From Berberis thunbergii (Eukaryota > Streptophyta > Magnoliopsida > Ranunculales > Berberidaceae), in assembly GCA_003290165.1 (NCBI GenBank), contig QNQO01006225.1, positions 124,001 to 188,000 on the forward strand: a stretch of DNA of 64,000 bases. The letters run 5' to 3'. Below the pieces are notes generated by a model. It ran no database searches. It was not told where the DNA came from and saw only the letters and a program-made list of their open reading frames with translations. Of this stretch, positions 22,441 to 32,881 are shown in pieces. Each line of letters starts with the position of its first letter. The stretch's first letter is position 1. Position numbers and translations under genes: made by a program.

Positions 22441-24100
22441 TTTTCGAGTATAGAACTTCCTTTTGTCATGATAAGCGGGTTGTCATTATCCTTCGTTGTT
22501 GAGGCTTCTTTTGCTAGTTGGCCAGCTCTTTTGTTATTTGTTCACGTGCATTGTTGAATGGTAGCATTTTGGAAGCCTTCTATTAGCCTTGTAGTTTTCT
22601 GATGGTAGGTTTTCATTCGGGTGTCTTTTACTTGGAACTCGTTGTTTAGTTGATTGACCACCAATTTGGAATCACTAAAGGCACTAATGTCTTTTACTCC
22701 CAGGTGTTTTGCTAATTACAGCTTTGCTATCACAGCTTCATACTCGACTTCATTATTGGAGGCTTTAAAACTGAATTTTATCGCCTTTTTTAGTGCGATG
22801 CCTTCCAAGTTGTACAAGACTAATCTAGTTCCGCTTCATGCCTCGTTGGACGCCTCATCAAAGCGGAGGGTCCATCCTTCAGGGTTCGATTCGGGCTGTT
22901 CTGTTTTGTTTTCCTTATCCTCGTGTTGGTTGTTGATTCTTGTGAACTCAGCGATGAAATATGCTAATGCTTGAGCTTTGATAGCGGTTCTAGGGGCATA
23001 GTTGATGTCAAATTGTACGAGCTCTATCGCCCACTTTACCATTCTTCCTATCAGGTCCGGTTTGTGTAATACCAACAGAAGCAATTGTTCGATCATAACC
23101 GTGATCGGGTGTGCTTGGAAGTATGGTCACAAATTTCTTGATGACGCAATTAGAACGTGTGCTAGTTTTTCTAGGGCCAGATAGTTGATATCTACATTTG
23201 TGAGTGTTTTGCTGATGTAATACACTAGTTTGTGCACCCCTTCCCCTTTTCTCTCGTATTAGTGTTGAACTCACCGCATGGTTGGACACAGATAGGTACA
23301 GATACAATATTTATCCCGTGTTCGATTTTGTTAGTAGATCCGTGCTTCTCAGGTATGTCTTAAGGATTTGAAAGGTTCTCTCGCATTTTTCATTCCATTC
23401 GAATGTCTTGTTCCTCATCAAGATTTTGAAGAAAGTCAGACACTTGTTTGATGATCTGGAGATAAATTTGTTCAGAGCTGCTATCCTCCCTTTTATGTTT
23501 ATCTGCACTTGCATGTTGAAAAGAGCTTGTATCTATTTTGGATCAGCTTCAATTCCTCGTTGGTTGACCATGTGCCCGAGGAACTACCCTGACTCCACTC
23601 CAAATGTGCATTTCTCTGGGTTCAGCTTCATCTTGTACTTTCAAAGCTGGGAGAAAACATGTTCGAGATCCGTGACGTGGTCAATTATGCGAGCCTTTGA
23701 CGAGCATATCGTCAATGTAAACCTCCATTGTTTTCCTGATCTGATATTTAAACATCATGTTTACTAGTCGTTGATATGTTGCTCTTGCATTCGTTAATCC
23801 AAATGACTTTACTCGATAACAGTAGTACCCTTTCCGTTATGAAAGATGTTTTTTTCTTGGTCGAGGGGTACATTTGTATATGATTGTACTCGGAGTACGT
23901 GTCCATGAAGCTCAGCATTTCATGTCCAACAGTTGCGTCCACTATTTGATTTATTCGTGAAAGTGGAAAGTTGTATAGGTCGGTGTAATCAACACATTCC
24001 CTCCATTTCCCATTCTTCTTATTTACTAGTACCGTGTTCGCCAATCAATCTAGATAATGAGCTTCTCATATCATTCATGTGTTGAGCAGTCGGTGCACCC
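22441..24100 (-). pseudogene. RNase H and reverse transcriptase of Tat element B
   Basis: Minus strand. The RNase H part includes LIGRMVKWAIELVQFDINYAPR and a FDEASNEA segment; tether motifs lie around 23400-23510 (FISRSSNKCLTFF, ILKTYL). The RT has YIDDMLVK around 23690-23740 with both catalytic aspartates, and the fingers read NKKNGKWRECVDYTDL (24044-23950). Multiple frameshifts remain. RT sequence upstream of position 23770 is duplicated in tandem. Confidence 0.85.
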
Positions 24101-25971
24101 CTTCGTTTATCGCCTGATTTGGACTGTTTTTTCTGCTTCGTTGTCTAAGATGACCTTGACCATTTCTTCTTCCGGTTGCCCGATGTTGGGTTGATCTCGT
24201 GGACTGGTTGGAGCTGTATTGTCGTTCGGAGAGTTCAAACTCGTTTCATCAAGTTGTTGTAAAGACTCTTCCAATTGTTGTGGTAATTGTTATTTATGGG
24301 GAGTCTTTATTGCAGCAAAATGGCATTCCTAGGCCGCTGGTTGGTCTCCTTTTATTCTTTCGATGTCATTGTCGGTATAGTACTTCACACACTGGTGCAC
24401 AGTGGAGGAAATTGCGCCCATCTTGTGTATCCACGGTTTCTCGAGTAGCATGTTAGCATGTTGTACGCAACAGGATCGTCGACGACGAGAAATTATGTCA
24501 TTAATACTCATTGCTTTCCTAGCTCTCCCGCTTTAACTGGTAATTAAATCATTCCTAATGGGTGACATTGTTCCCCACTAAAACCTACCATAGATTGATC
24601 GTTTGGTGAGAGCATCTCAATGGTGAACCACATCCTTCGAAAAATTGTTAGGTATAAGAGGTTGATCGAGCTGCCGGTGTCAACTAATACTCTTTTGATT
24701 TCCCATTTTAGCTATCATTATTGAAATCACTAAAGCATCATTGTGTGGAAAATTAACCCCATCAGCATCTTCGCTTGAGAATGTTAGAGTCATTTGCATT
24801 GCTTTTGCATGTTGTGCGATGGTTCTTGGAATCTGATCTTTGTGGTCTCTTACTATACGCTTTCTTGATCGTTGATATGTTGCTCTTGCATTCGTTAATC
24901 CAAATGACTTTACTCGATAACAGTAGTACCCTTTCCGTTATGAAAGATGTTTTTTTCTTGGTCGAGGGGTACATTTGTATATGATTGTACTCGGAGTACG
25001 TGTCCATGAAGCTCAGCATTTCATGTCCAACAGTTGCGTCCACTATTTGATTTATTCGTGAAAGTGGAAAGTTGTATAGGTCGGTGTAATCAACACATTC
25101 CCTCCATTTCCCATTCTTCTTATTTACTAGTACCGTGTTCGCCAATCAATCTAGATAATGAGCTTCTCATATCATTCATGTGTTGAGCAGTCGGTGCACC
25201 CCTTCGTTTATCGCCTGATTTGGACTGTTTTTTCTGCTTCGTTGTCTAAGATGACCTTGACCATTTCTTCTTCCGGTTGCCCGATGTTGGGTTGATCTCG
25301 TGGACTGGTTGGAGCTGTATTGTCGTTCGGAGAGTTCAAACTCGTTTCATCAAGTTGTTGTAAAGACTCTTCCAATTGTTGTGGTAATTGTTATTTATGG
25401 GGAGTCTTTATTGCAGCAAAATGGCATTCCTAGGCCGCTGGTTGGTCTCATTTTATTCTTTCGATGTCATTGTCGGTATAGTACTTCACACACTGGTGCA
25501 CAGTGGAGGAAATTGCGCCCATCTTGTGTATCCACGGTTTCTCGAGTAGCATGTTAGCATGTTGTACGCAACAGGATCGTCGACGACGAGAAATTATGTC
25601 ATTAATACTCATTGCTTTCCTAGCTCTCCCGCTTTAACTGGTAATTAAATCATTCCTAATGGGTGACATTGTTCCCCACTAAAACCTACCATAGATTGAT
25701 CGTTTGGTGAGAGCATCTCAATGGTGAACCACATCCTTCGAAAAATTGTTAGGTATAAGAGGTTGATCGAGCTGCCGGTGTCAACTAATACTCTTTTGAT
25801 TTCCCATTTTAGCTATCATTATTGAAATCACTAAAGCATCATTGTGTGGAAAATTAACCCCATCAGCATCTTCGCTTGAGAATGTTAGAGTCATTTGCAT
25901 TGCTTTTGCATGTTGTGCGATGGTTCTTGGAATCTGATCTTTGTGGTCTCTTACTATACGCTTTCTTGATC
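23770..25971. repeat. 1101-bp tandem duplication in pol of element B
   Basis: Units 23770-24870 and 24871-25971 are the same length and, by eye, differ at only one base (C at 24346, A at 25447). The unit begins GTTGATATGTTGCTCTTGC and ends CTTTCTTGATC. It covers the RT fingers region and protease. The junction shares a short TC/TCGTTGAT-like homology. Far younger than the element, whose LTRs are clearly diverged. Confidence 0.95.
24200..24760 (-). pseudogene. aspartic protease region of Tat element B (duplicated at 25301-25861)
   Basis: Minus strand. The 24511-24329 frame includes HANMLLEKPWIHKMGAISS and VHQCVKYYTDNDI, the counterpart of the protease-downstream segment seen in element A at 12200-11979. 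The active-site region lies around 24650-24700 (LVDTGSS-like, degraded). The second copy is in the other unit of the tandem duplication. Confidence 0.65.
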
Positions 25972-26700
25972 AATTGGATTGCTCCTTTTGCCCACCTGTA
26001 CCGTGCAAGACATAGATTGTTTCCTTTGCTTGCTCATTTGAAATGATTGTTTAGCCCTCGAGTTCGACGAATTCTCTGAGCCTCCCTTCTCTAATATGTA
26101 GTTTAATCTTGTCCTTTAGGCTGCAACAATCTTCGGTATCGTGATCCTAATCATTGTGGAAGAAGTAGTGTTTGCTCTTGCTCCGCTTCTCTGGATCTCC
26201 TCTCATCTTCGGTTGCCATTTGACATCTTTTCTTCCTGCCAAAGCTTCAAAAATCTCGTTCCAACTCGCTATCAGAGTCGAGAGTGTTATTCCGTATTTG
26301 GGCTTTTTTAGTTGTAGACTTTTGAACGTTGCCTGATTGCATTTGGAACTGTTTTAGTCCGATGTCTCTTAAGCTGGGTGATTTCTTCTCGAGAGTTGTT
26401 GCCCTGCAAGTCTCAAACGATCATGTCTATCACCTTGATCACGCGATTCATCTGAGCCATAAGCATCTCTACTCAGGGATCCGAGGGGATTCCCCATGAT
26501 GTCAGAGATGTCTGAACCGTTACCTGTCAAAGCTCTCTTCCAGTGGGTACGGTTGTTTCGACAGTCGTCTTTGGATCGGTATTAGGCAGCATGTCGTATC
26601 TTTCATCATCAAATTGAAGATTTTGGAGTATTCCATTGATCTTCTATCGGGTTGCATGAGTTTTATTATTGTGAATCTTATTTTTGAAAGGAAAAATCGT
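25972..26700 (-). pseudogene. gag remnant of Tat element B
   Basis: Minus strand. Around 26165-26080 it reads HYFFHND*DHDTEDCCSLK, the zinc-knuckle-like block of Tat gag with a stop. The space between this block and the PBS is about 0.6 kb, against about 1.5 kb in element A, and the central gag domain is not found, so most of gag is deleted. Confidence 0.7.
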
Positions 26701-26721
26701 CGTTTACCACAGATGACGCCA
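26701..26721 (-). other. primer-binding site of Tat element B
   Basis: Minus strand reads TGGCGTCATCTGTGGTAAAC next to the 5' LTR. It is the Tat-type TGGCGCCGTCTGTGGGG site with several C-to-T or G-to-A changes. Confidence 0.75.
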
Positions 26722-26724
26722 AAT

Positions 26725-27274
26725 TGATGCGTTTAAAAAATCGTCCTCCTGTGAGTTTGACTTGCCAAACAATTGTTAGACTGCCAAATACTACATTTAT
26801 GGTGGCCAAAGGCACTCCGATACTTAAGTCAGTAACTTTATTGGAAGAATTATGTAAATCTAAACAAAACTTAGTTAAAATTGCATACATGTGTCGAATG
26901 TTCTCTTTACCTTTTGTAATGGTTATGGTTAACTCTCAGCGTGACTTAAGCATATGAGGCGCAACGAAAGGAAATGTTTCTTATAACAGTCTCCTCCTTT
27001 AGAGTTGCGTTCAGGGATGCTAACTCTCTTCACGGCTCTTTTGGTGCAACATTCATCTTCTTTATGAAATAACTCGTGTCAGGCCGGGATTTGGGCTCTG
27101 ATTTAGGTCTTATTTACGTTTTCTCATTGGCATGCCTCGTATGGCCCTCAGTAGTTAGCTTTATTCTTCTTGAGCTTTACGAGCTGACACAATAGACCGG
27201 ACGCTATATCCTCGTGATTAGTCTCTACGCCACGTGTACAATTGTGAAGATCGGTCTAAGTTGATGTATCATCA
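26725..27274 (-). repeat. 5' LTR of Tat element B
   Basis: 550 bp, TGATGCGTTT to GTATCATCA, followed by the target duplication CAGAT. Pairs with 17647-18215. Confidence 0.85.
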
Positions 27275-27299
27275 CAGATAATATCACTACACAAATGAT

Positions 27300-27460
27300 A
27301 ATTTGTAACACACTAGCTTTGTTACTAAAAAAAAATTGTAACACCACAAAAATCTTGCAAATCATGGCATTACAAATATTAGTAACACCTCGATGTATTA
27401 CAACCTTCAAATTTCGTAACAGTTGCCGAATGTTGCTAAGGCATTACAAATATTAATAAC
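27300..27460. repeat. subterminal repeats of the CACTA element
   Basis: GTAACAC and GCATTACAAATATTA motifs recur at about 27306, 27341, 27364 and 27438, and related GTTAC/TTACAAA motifs lie near the right end (30537-30595). Subterminal repeats of this sort bind transposase in CACTA elements. Confidence 0.65.
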
Positions 27461-29006
27461 ACATCACATGGATGGTTTCAAGTTCTAAACTTCAAGAAAT
27501 ACCTACAATATGAATCCCCGACACTAAAACCTCACAAAATTTACATATAAAACATCACAAAATATACATATGTGGTCGTCAGATTTGTAGGATATCCTAG
27601 ATACTACATGATTCAAATACCAATTCCCAAGAAATGGGCCTATCAAAATTAGCATGCATTTGAGATTCTAAAACACTCTCTAGGAATATATGTATAGGAA
27701 ATAACATTTCAAGCTCTTCAAAAAAATATATAGAAATGATACATATAAGAGCTCGCGTCATATTCACATTTGTCTCTTTCACATGCCAAAATATTAATGG
27801 AACACTCACATTCAATGCTTGTTTGACATTGGTCAACTCATTCTGAAAATCATCCAATTGAGTCTCGACCCTTCACAAGACCCTTCACAAACTCCTAAAG
27901 GACATTTCGTAGACTTAACCAAGGACATTCCTTTGAGTCATCTGGTAAAGGCGAAGAAGTCAAGAATAGCATAACCAAATGACCCTTTCCCAATTTGATC
28001 CAGTATCTCATACTGGTCTATTTTAATTTATATAAATTATCCTAGCACCAATAACTTGCAAATCAAATCATTAGCCACAAAATACACTTGAACTGAAACA
28101 ATGCAATGTCATTGACTAGAACAGAAATAAAGATCGATGTTAGGATCAAACAATTTTAAATAAAAACTATTTAAGAACAGTAATTCACTTTTTTTATATT
28201 TTGGTAAAATATCTAAGGAGACCTTAAGAACAGTAATTCTGCTTTAACATTCAATGACAACATTTTGACACTCAGACTGGAATTTTGAGGGGGCACAACA
28301 TCTGAGTTTTATTTCAAAATGTCTATTTTGAATTATCACAATACAAGGACAAAATCTTTTTTTATTATCTCAGTTTTAATTCAGAGAAGCAAGTAAACAT
28401 GGGTTGTAAATAGTTATAAAACATGTATAAGGAGAACTCAATACTCAAATGAAGAGGACTAAAAAATCAGTCCTAATATTCTATCCAGCTACCCAAAAAC
28501 AAAGAACCATTGCCATGTCTCAAGATTGGGAATATTAGTAGTGACCAAATATTTACAACTTGCAGTGCAAACCTCCAAAGTCTTTTAAGCATAGTGCTAC
28601 AATAGACTCGAAACTGAATGAGAACACTGAATCTAATAACACTACAAACCATTTCAGATATCACTTTAAACCCTGCTAATTGAAGTGCATCAACATTCAA
28701 AACAAATTCAAGAAAAGTATTCTACGTAAACATACAAGTAGAAACTAAGATAGGAATCTTAGGCATAACTCTTACATGTAATGAAAACTGAAGAATGGAT
28801 GAGTGGGAGTTTCTAACAAGTATAATAGCGCGAGAGTTTAGGATCCAAAACAATGGTATATAAAATATAAGACACTTAATTTCATAAATTCATGAAAGAA
28901 AGTTTACACCCTGCATCCAAGTACAAGAAGGCTATAAAAAGGGGACGACGTGAAAAACAATAGTGTTACTAATTCTAAACCCATATTGTGTTTATTCCTC
29001 TCAGTG
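27461..29006. other. CACTA interior without recognised gene
   Basis: Minus-strand open frames at 27857-27597 and 28700-28473 have no motif I recognise. The part next to 29006 is probably 3' untranslated sequence carried with the GRAS fragment. Confidence 0.4.
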
Positions 29007-29388
29007 TCACGCAGAAACTGAAATCAAATTCCTATTCTTCCATCCCAACAACATGGTCCCATCATTCTCCACTAGTGTGTAGTGTTTTGAATAATGCCTC
29101 GGTAGATCTCGTATCACAAAATTAATGTGGGAGCTGAGTGGAAAAGAAGTGAACCCTGCCATGGTGAACCTAGACTTCCACTTCCCTAATAGTTCATGTC
29201 GTTCCACCCTCTCTTCATTTTCACAGGCTATGATGTTCACTATGTCCCTAGCCAGACAATGATGCTTTGTATTGATCCTCTCCTTGCTGTCTCTTGGCAT
29301 GGTTACATCAGTGGATTCAAACATAGAAGAGTAAAAATCTAAAGTTCCTTTGAACCTCGCTAAGAACAGAGTAGTGTTTGTGTATCAC
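29007..29388 (-). pseudogene. captured GRAS gene fragment (PAT1/SCL type), C-terminal part
   Basis: Minus strand. The frame reads FLARFKGTLDFYSSMFESTD, then CLARDIVNIIACENEERVER, KWKSRFTMAGF and MLLGWKNRNLISVSA. These are the PFYRE and SAW blocks of GRAS transcription regulators, closest in wording to the PAT1/SCL13/SCL21 group. About 125 residues, the end of the protein only. The expected SAW ends in ...SAWH; here the Trp codon is TGA (SA*H), so even the end is damaged. No N-terminal GRAS blocks were found. The fragment is inside a CACTA element, which is how it probably moved here. Confidence 0.85.
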
Positions 29389-29624
29389 AAACAAAAAATT
29401 TATACCACAAAAACATTAGAAATTTAATACCACACCAGGTATCACAAACTAAAAATTACTAGTCAACAAATATAAACACAAATTTAGTAGCCAACGAGAA
29501 ACTCATCTAAACCATCATTTCCAACATCTTCATTTGCAGGTTCAAAATAGTTGTTTGGATCATATAATGTTCATATGCGCACAAAATATATTTAAACACA
29601 AAAACGGAGAAATTATAGAGGTGG

Positions 29625-29715
29625 ATACCTTCCTTGCCTTCGATTGAGACTGAGTTCTAGATGAGATACCTTCCTTGCCTTCGATTGAGTTCTGAGTTCT
29701 AGATGGGCAAGCAAA
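29625..29715. repeat. short tandem duplication in the CACTA element
   Basis: GATACCTTCCTTGCCTTCGA with its neighbours, ending GAGTTCTAGATG, occurs twice in succession with minor differences, unit about 45 bases. Confidence 0.75.
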
Positions 29716-30366
29716 AGGGATCAATCGAGAGTGAAATCGATGAAGAGATTAATCTAAATTGAAGAAGAGGTCTTCGGATTAGGGCTTTTGCATCGAAGAG
29801 TGAAAAACTGAGATCGATGGAGTTTGAAATGAAGAATAAAAAGATAATCGATTGATATGTTACAAAGAGAGAAACGATTGATATGATTCAAATAGAGAAT
29901 CGATGGAGTGAATCTAGAGTTTGGAATTGATTACCAAACAAATTTGGGTGAATTGATCTCCGTAATTTTTTTTTTTTTTGAGAAGAATGAATGTTGAGTT
30001 GCAAAAAAAATATTTTGTAACTGTCTCTTGTCTGATGGAGTTTGGATTTTGCTAAGCTTCGATGATATTTGGGAAGTGATCAAGTGTTTGAGCGAAAGAG
30101 AACTCTATCTGGTTTTTGCTTTCGTTCGCTCTCTCTCCCCTCTCTCACGCACAAAAGGTTTTTTATTGTTTTTTTTTCTCATGTTCTCTCTCTCTCTTGA
30201 TTTTTGAGGCTGTTTCTGTCGGCTTGTTTAGACCCGCCAAAACTAAACCGAAGCAAAGAAGAAAAAATATCAATTTTTTTGAGTACGTGATGGACATGGT
30301 TACCAAATTTTTTCTAATTAGATAATGGGCTAATGGGTTTTAATCAAACAAACCACATCACACTGT

Positions 30367-30394
30367 TAAATAATCTAATAATAATAATAATAAT
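30367..30394. repeat. (TAA)n microsatellite
   Basis: A run of TAA/AAT triplets in an AT-rich stretch near the right end of the CACTA element. Confidence 0.8.
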
Positions 30395-30617
30395 AAATAC
30401 TCTAAATTATTATTTCTCATTTTACTAATTAGTAATCTAATTAAATATTTTCTATTTCTTAGTTATTTTTATAAATAATATATTTATAAAATTACTAATA
30501 GTAACTTAAGTTAATAATTAGTAATACTTATTTGGGGTTACAAGACTTGTAACACAATGAAGAGTTACATATTACAAAATATTGATATTACTAATTACTC
30601 ATTTTGGTGTAGTGTAT

Positions 30618-31010
30618 GGTGGAAACAAACTCGTTTATGGATTTATCATCTAATACAAACTTTTGGCCTATCCAAGGTTTGGATTTCCCTTCTAGCGTGT
30701 ACGCTTCTCAGGAAAATTTTGGTTCAGTAGATGTCATGCTTGAAAGACATAATCTATAATTTATAAAGCTTTACAAGGGAATTAAAATAGTCAAGGGAAG
30801 TCAATTTATTTGACTGATGCTGACTGAGACACAATCAACATGAGTTTGGGAGTTAGACTGAATTAGTTTTTTAAATGAGTACTAAACTAAATCCGACATA
30901 AACTAATAAGGGTTCACTAAATAATAATCATTTTATTTACTTAAAATGACCCCTCACGTGTTTCTTTCTCTGGCACGCTCTAAATTTTTGTATCCTCTAT
31001 TTATCTTGAT
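30618..31010. other. gap between CACTA and MULE elements
   Basis: About 390 bases without a recognised feature. It begins with a plus-strand frame reading SSNTNFWPIQGLDFPSSVYA that ends at a stop after about 45 codons and matches nothing I recognise. Confidence 0.4.
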
Positions 31011-31076
31011 TATCAAGAGGAAAAATTCTACGCAGCCCGTCCTCACAGCCCGCCTTATGGGACGGACCCTCCCAGG

Positions 31077-31106
31077 CACGTGGTCCTGCATCGCCTCTCG
31101 CACGTG
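31077..31106. promoter_or_regulatory. paired G-box motifs in the MULE terminal repeat
   Basis: CACGTG at 31077-31082 and 31101-31106, mirrored at 37056-37061 and 37080-37085. G-boxes bind bZIP and bHLH factors in plants. They lie upstream of the captured LSM2 first exon and could be part of its original promoter or of the terminal repeat. Function not tested. Confidence 0.4.
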
Positions 31107-31408
31107 CTACTGCATCGATTCAAAAAAAAAAAAAAAAAAAGGGAATCGAAATTTTTGGGGAGAAAAGGAGGGAACCTCTCCCTCTCCCCATTTCCATCTC
31201 CACAGAGACAGAGACAGAGAAGAGCCACTCCCTCTCCCCCAACGAAGACCAAGGAAGTCCTCCCTCTCTCGCTCGACAGAGGAAGCCCTCCCTCTCCCGC
31301 TCGAGCCAAAGAAGAAGCCACTTTTGGCTCCAAAGAAGAAACCAAAGCAAAAGGTCTTGTCGATCTCTCCATCCTCCCTTCTTTCTTTCTAGCGAAATAG
31401 GTGAAAAG

Positions 31409-32138
31409 ATGGTAAGATCTCTCACTGTGTCTTGAAAAATTGAATCTTTAACATGATTTTCCCCATCTGTTGTTTTGAGTATATCTATTTCAAAGTCAAA
31501 TTTTTTGCTTTTTTTTTTCTACAGTTTTGATGATGGGTTTTGTAGTTCCTTGTATGGGGTGCTTTTGATTTGTTGGTTTTTTTCTTCTTGTAGTTGTTCT
31601 TCTCCTACTTCAAGGATTTGGTGGGCAGAGAAGTGACGGTAGAGTTCCAATCCATCTCTCTGTCACCCTCACAAATTTTCTGCGAATTTGATCAATGGGG
31701 ATTCTCTAAATCCATGCAAATTTGCTTAAAACCTCTCTTTGGGGTTGTTTCTTTTGTGCAAAATTTTGACCCTTTTGTTTCTTTTATTCTGCAGAGATGT
31801 GCAAGAGGTTCTTCCACCTGTTCTGAACTCAACTTCAGAGCCCCCTCCTTTGTTTGATGGAACAACAAGGTGAGTTTCAGAACCCCATTTTTTCTTCTCT
31901 ATGCACTTGGGGTTTAATAGTGTAGATCTCAAATCCCAGAATCTGCATAACAAAATTTTTGTGGGTGTTTGATTGTTTATTCTAATTGTTTATCCTTTTG
32001 AAACCCAAACTTAAAAATCAATAAGAAAGCAACTTGACTATCTGAAGGAATATTTTATTAGTAATGTCTGCATCCTTGATTTTAGAATCAATATATGTAT
32101 TATTTTAGTTAAAATAAAGATTAGTTTAGTGAATGGTT

Positions 32139-32169
<31 letters not shown>

Positions 32170-32496
32170 AATTGGTACCAAATTTCAGCAATGTTGATAT
32201 ACTGCTAGGCATGGTTAAGGTTCTATTTATGGTGAAAGAGAAGAAAGATCAAAGATGATTTCCTTGTGGGGTTATTGGGATCATCCCAAGTTCGCAACCC
32301 ACAGTTTGAAAATGGGAATCGGAAGGGAATTGAGAAAAGAACAAGAGAGATTGTCCTGATTGAACAAACCATATAATTTAGAAAACGTGACCAAACTTAT
32401 TGGTGTTCACATCTCATACGGGACAAGCCATCCCTTATCGAACAAACATAAACTTCAGCAATTGTGACCCATGTCAGTTTTTCTTCTTGTGTTCAT

Positions 32497-32552
<56 letters not shown>

Positions 32553-32865
32553 TAAACGTTCTCATTTATTTGCAATTTTCATGTTTGTAGGTTGTATACC
32601 TATTTCATTTGCCCATATGGCGTTTGCTGAAGAATTGTTTGCCTACACGGACACCTTCAGTGCAGAGGTTATTGGTGCACTTAAAGGGAACTCGGATGCA
32701 GATAAGATCTAACACCTTCTTTCCTGAAAAATTAAAATTGTTAACTTAGAAATAGGCTGATTTGCATCGTTTACGCATGTGCATTCAGGTTCTACATTTG
32801 ATTGCCTAGAAAAAGCTCTTTCCAAATTCGATGATGGCCTTTTCTTTCTTGGTCAATTTAGTCTG
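31409..32865 (+). pseudogene. partial LSM2-GSTL chimera in the left MULE arm
   Basis: Inverted, truncated copy of the gene in the right arm. ATG at 31409-31411 is followed at once by a GTAAGATC donor; the acceptor CTTGTAG precedes 31594, whose frame reads LFFSYFKDLVGREVTVE (LSM2 N-terminus). The GSTL parts are at 31795-31869 (VQEVLPPVLNSTSEPPPLFD), 32591-32701 (YTYFICPYG joined to FAEELFAYTDTFS) and 32789-32865 (FDCLEKALSKFDDGLFFLGQ). The donor after 32701 is changed from GT to AT. There are no later exons, so it cannot make a full protein. Confidence 0.8.
32498..32550. repeat. (CA)n microsatellite
   Basis: About 26 CA units. The partner position in the right arm (35650-35663) has only about seven, so the expansion happened after the arms were formed. 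Confidence 0.95.
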
Positions 32866-32881
32866 GTAAGTTACCATTTCT

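Larger units (their letters stand above)
17647..27274 (-). mobile_element. Tat-lineage Ty3/gypsy element B
   Basis: 9.6-kb element in minus orientation with LTRs 17647-18215 and 26725-27274 and an exact 5-bp target duplication CAGAT (17642-17646 and 27275-27279). Plus-strand order: 3' LTR, polypurine tract, aORF promoter and aORF, integrase, RNase H, RT, protease, short gag remnant, PBS, 5' LTR. It lacks the gag core and has a 1101-bp tandem duplication covering RT-protease sequence. It is inactive but structurally complete at both ends. Confidence 0.9.
27285..30614. mobile_element. non-autonomous CACTA transposon
   Basis: Left end CACTACACAAATGATAA (27285) and right end, read inward on the minus strand, CACTACACCAAAATGAGTAA (30614) form terminal inverted repeats of the CACTA superfamily. 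A 3-bp target duplication TAT lies on both sides (27282-27284, 30615-30617), as expected for CACTA elements. Length 3330 bp. No transposase recognised, so it would need help from an autonomous copy. It lies only 10 bp beyond the right LTR of element B and carries part of a GRAS gene. Confidence 0.9.
31020..32881. repeat. left terminal inverted repeat of the Pack-MULE
   Basis: Reverse complement of about 35325-37142, with small indels: the CA microsatellite is expanded here, the A run at 31123-31140 is shorter than its partner, and a few substitutions occur. Similarity ends abruptly after the splice donor GTAAGTTACCATTTC. Confidence 0.9.

Noticed and set aside
31080..31400. Long overlapping open frames with poly-Lys and Ser/Pro-rich wording (both strands), mirrored at 36725-37148
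   Set aside because: They come from an A run and CT-rich leader sequence of the captured LSM2 region in the MULE arms; no domain and no consistent codon pattern.
32498..32550. Could the alternating CA run be a CRISPR-like or regulatory array?
   Set aside because: Plain dinucleotide microsatellite with no spacers; shorter version in the mirrored arm.
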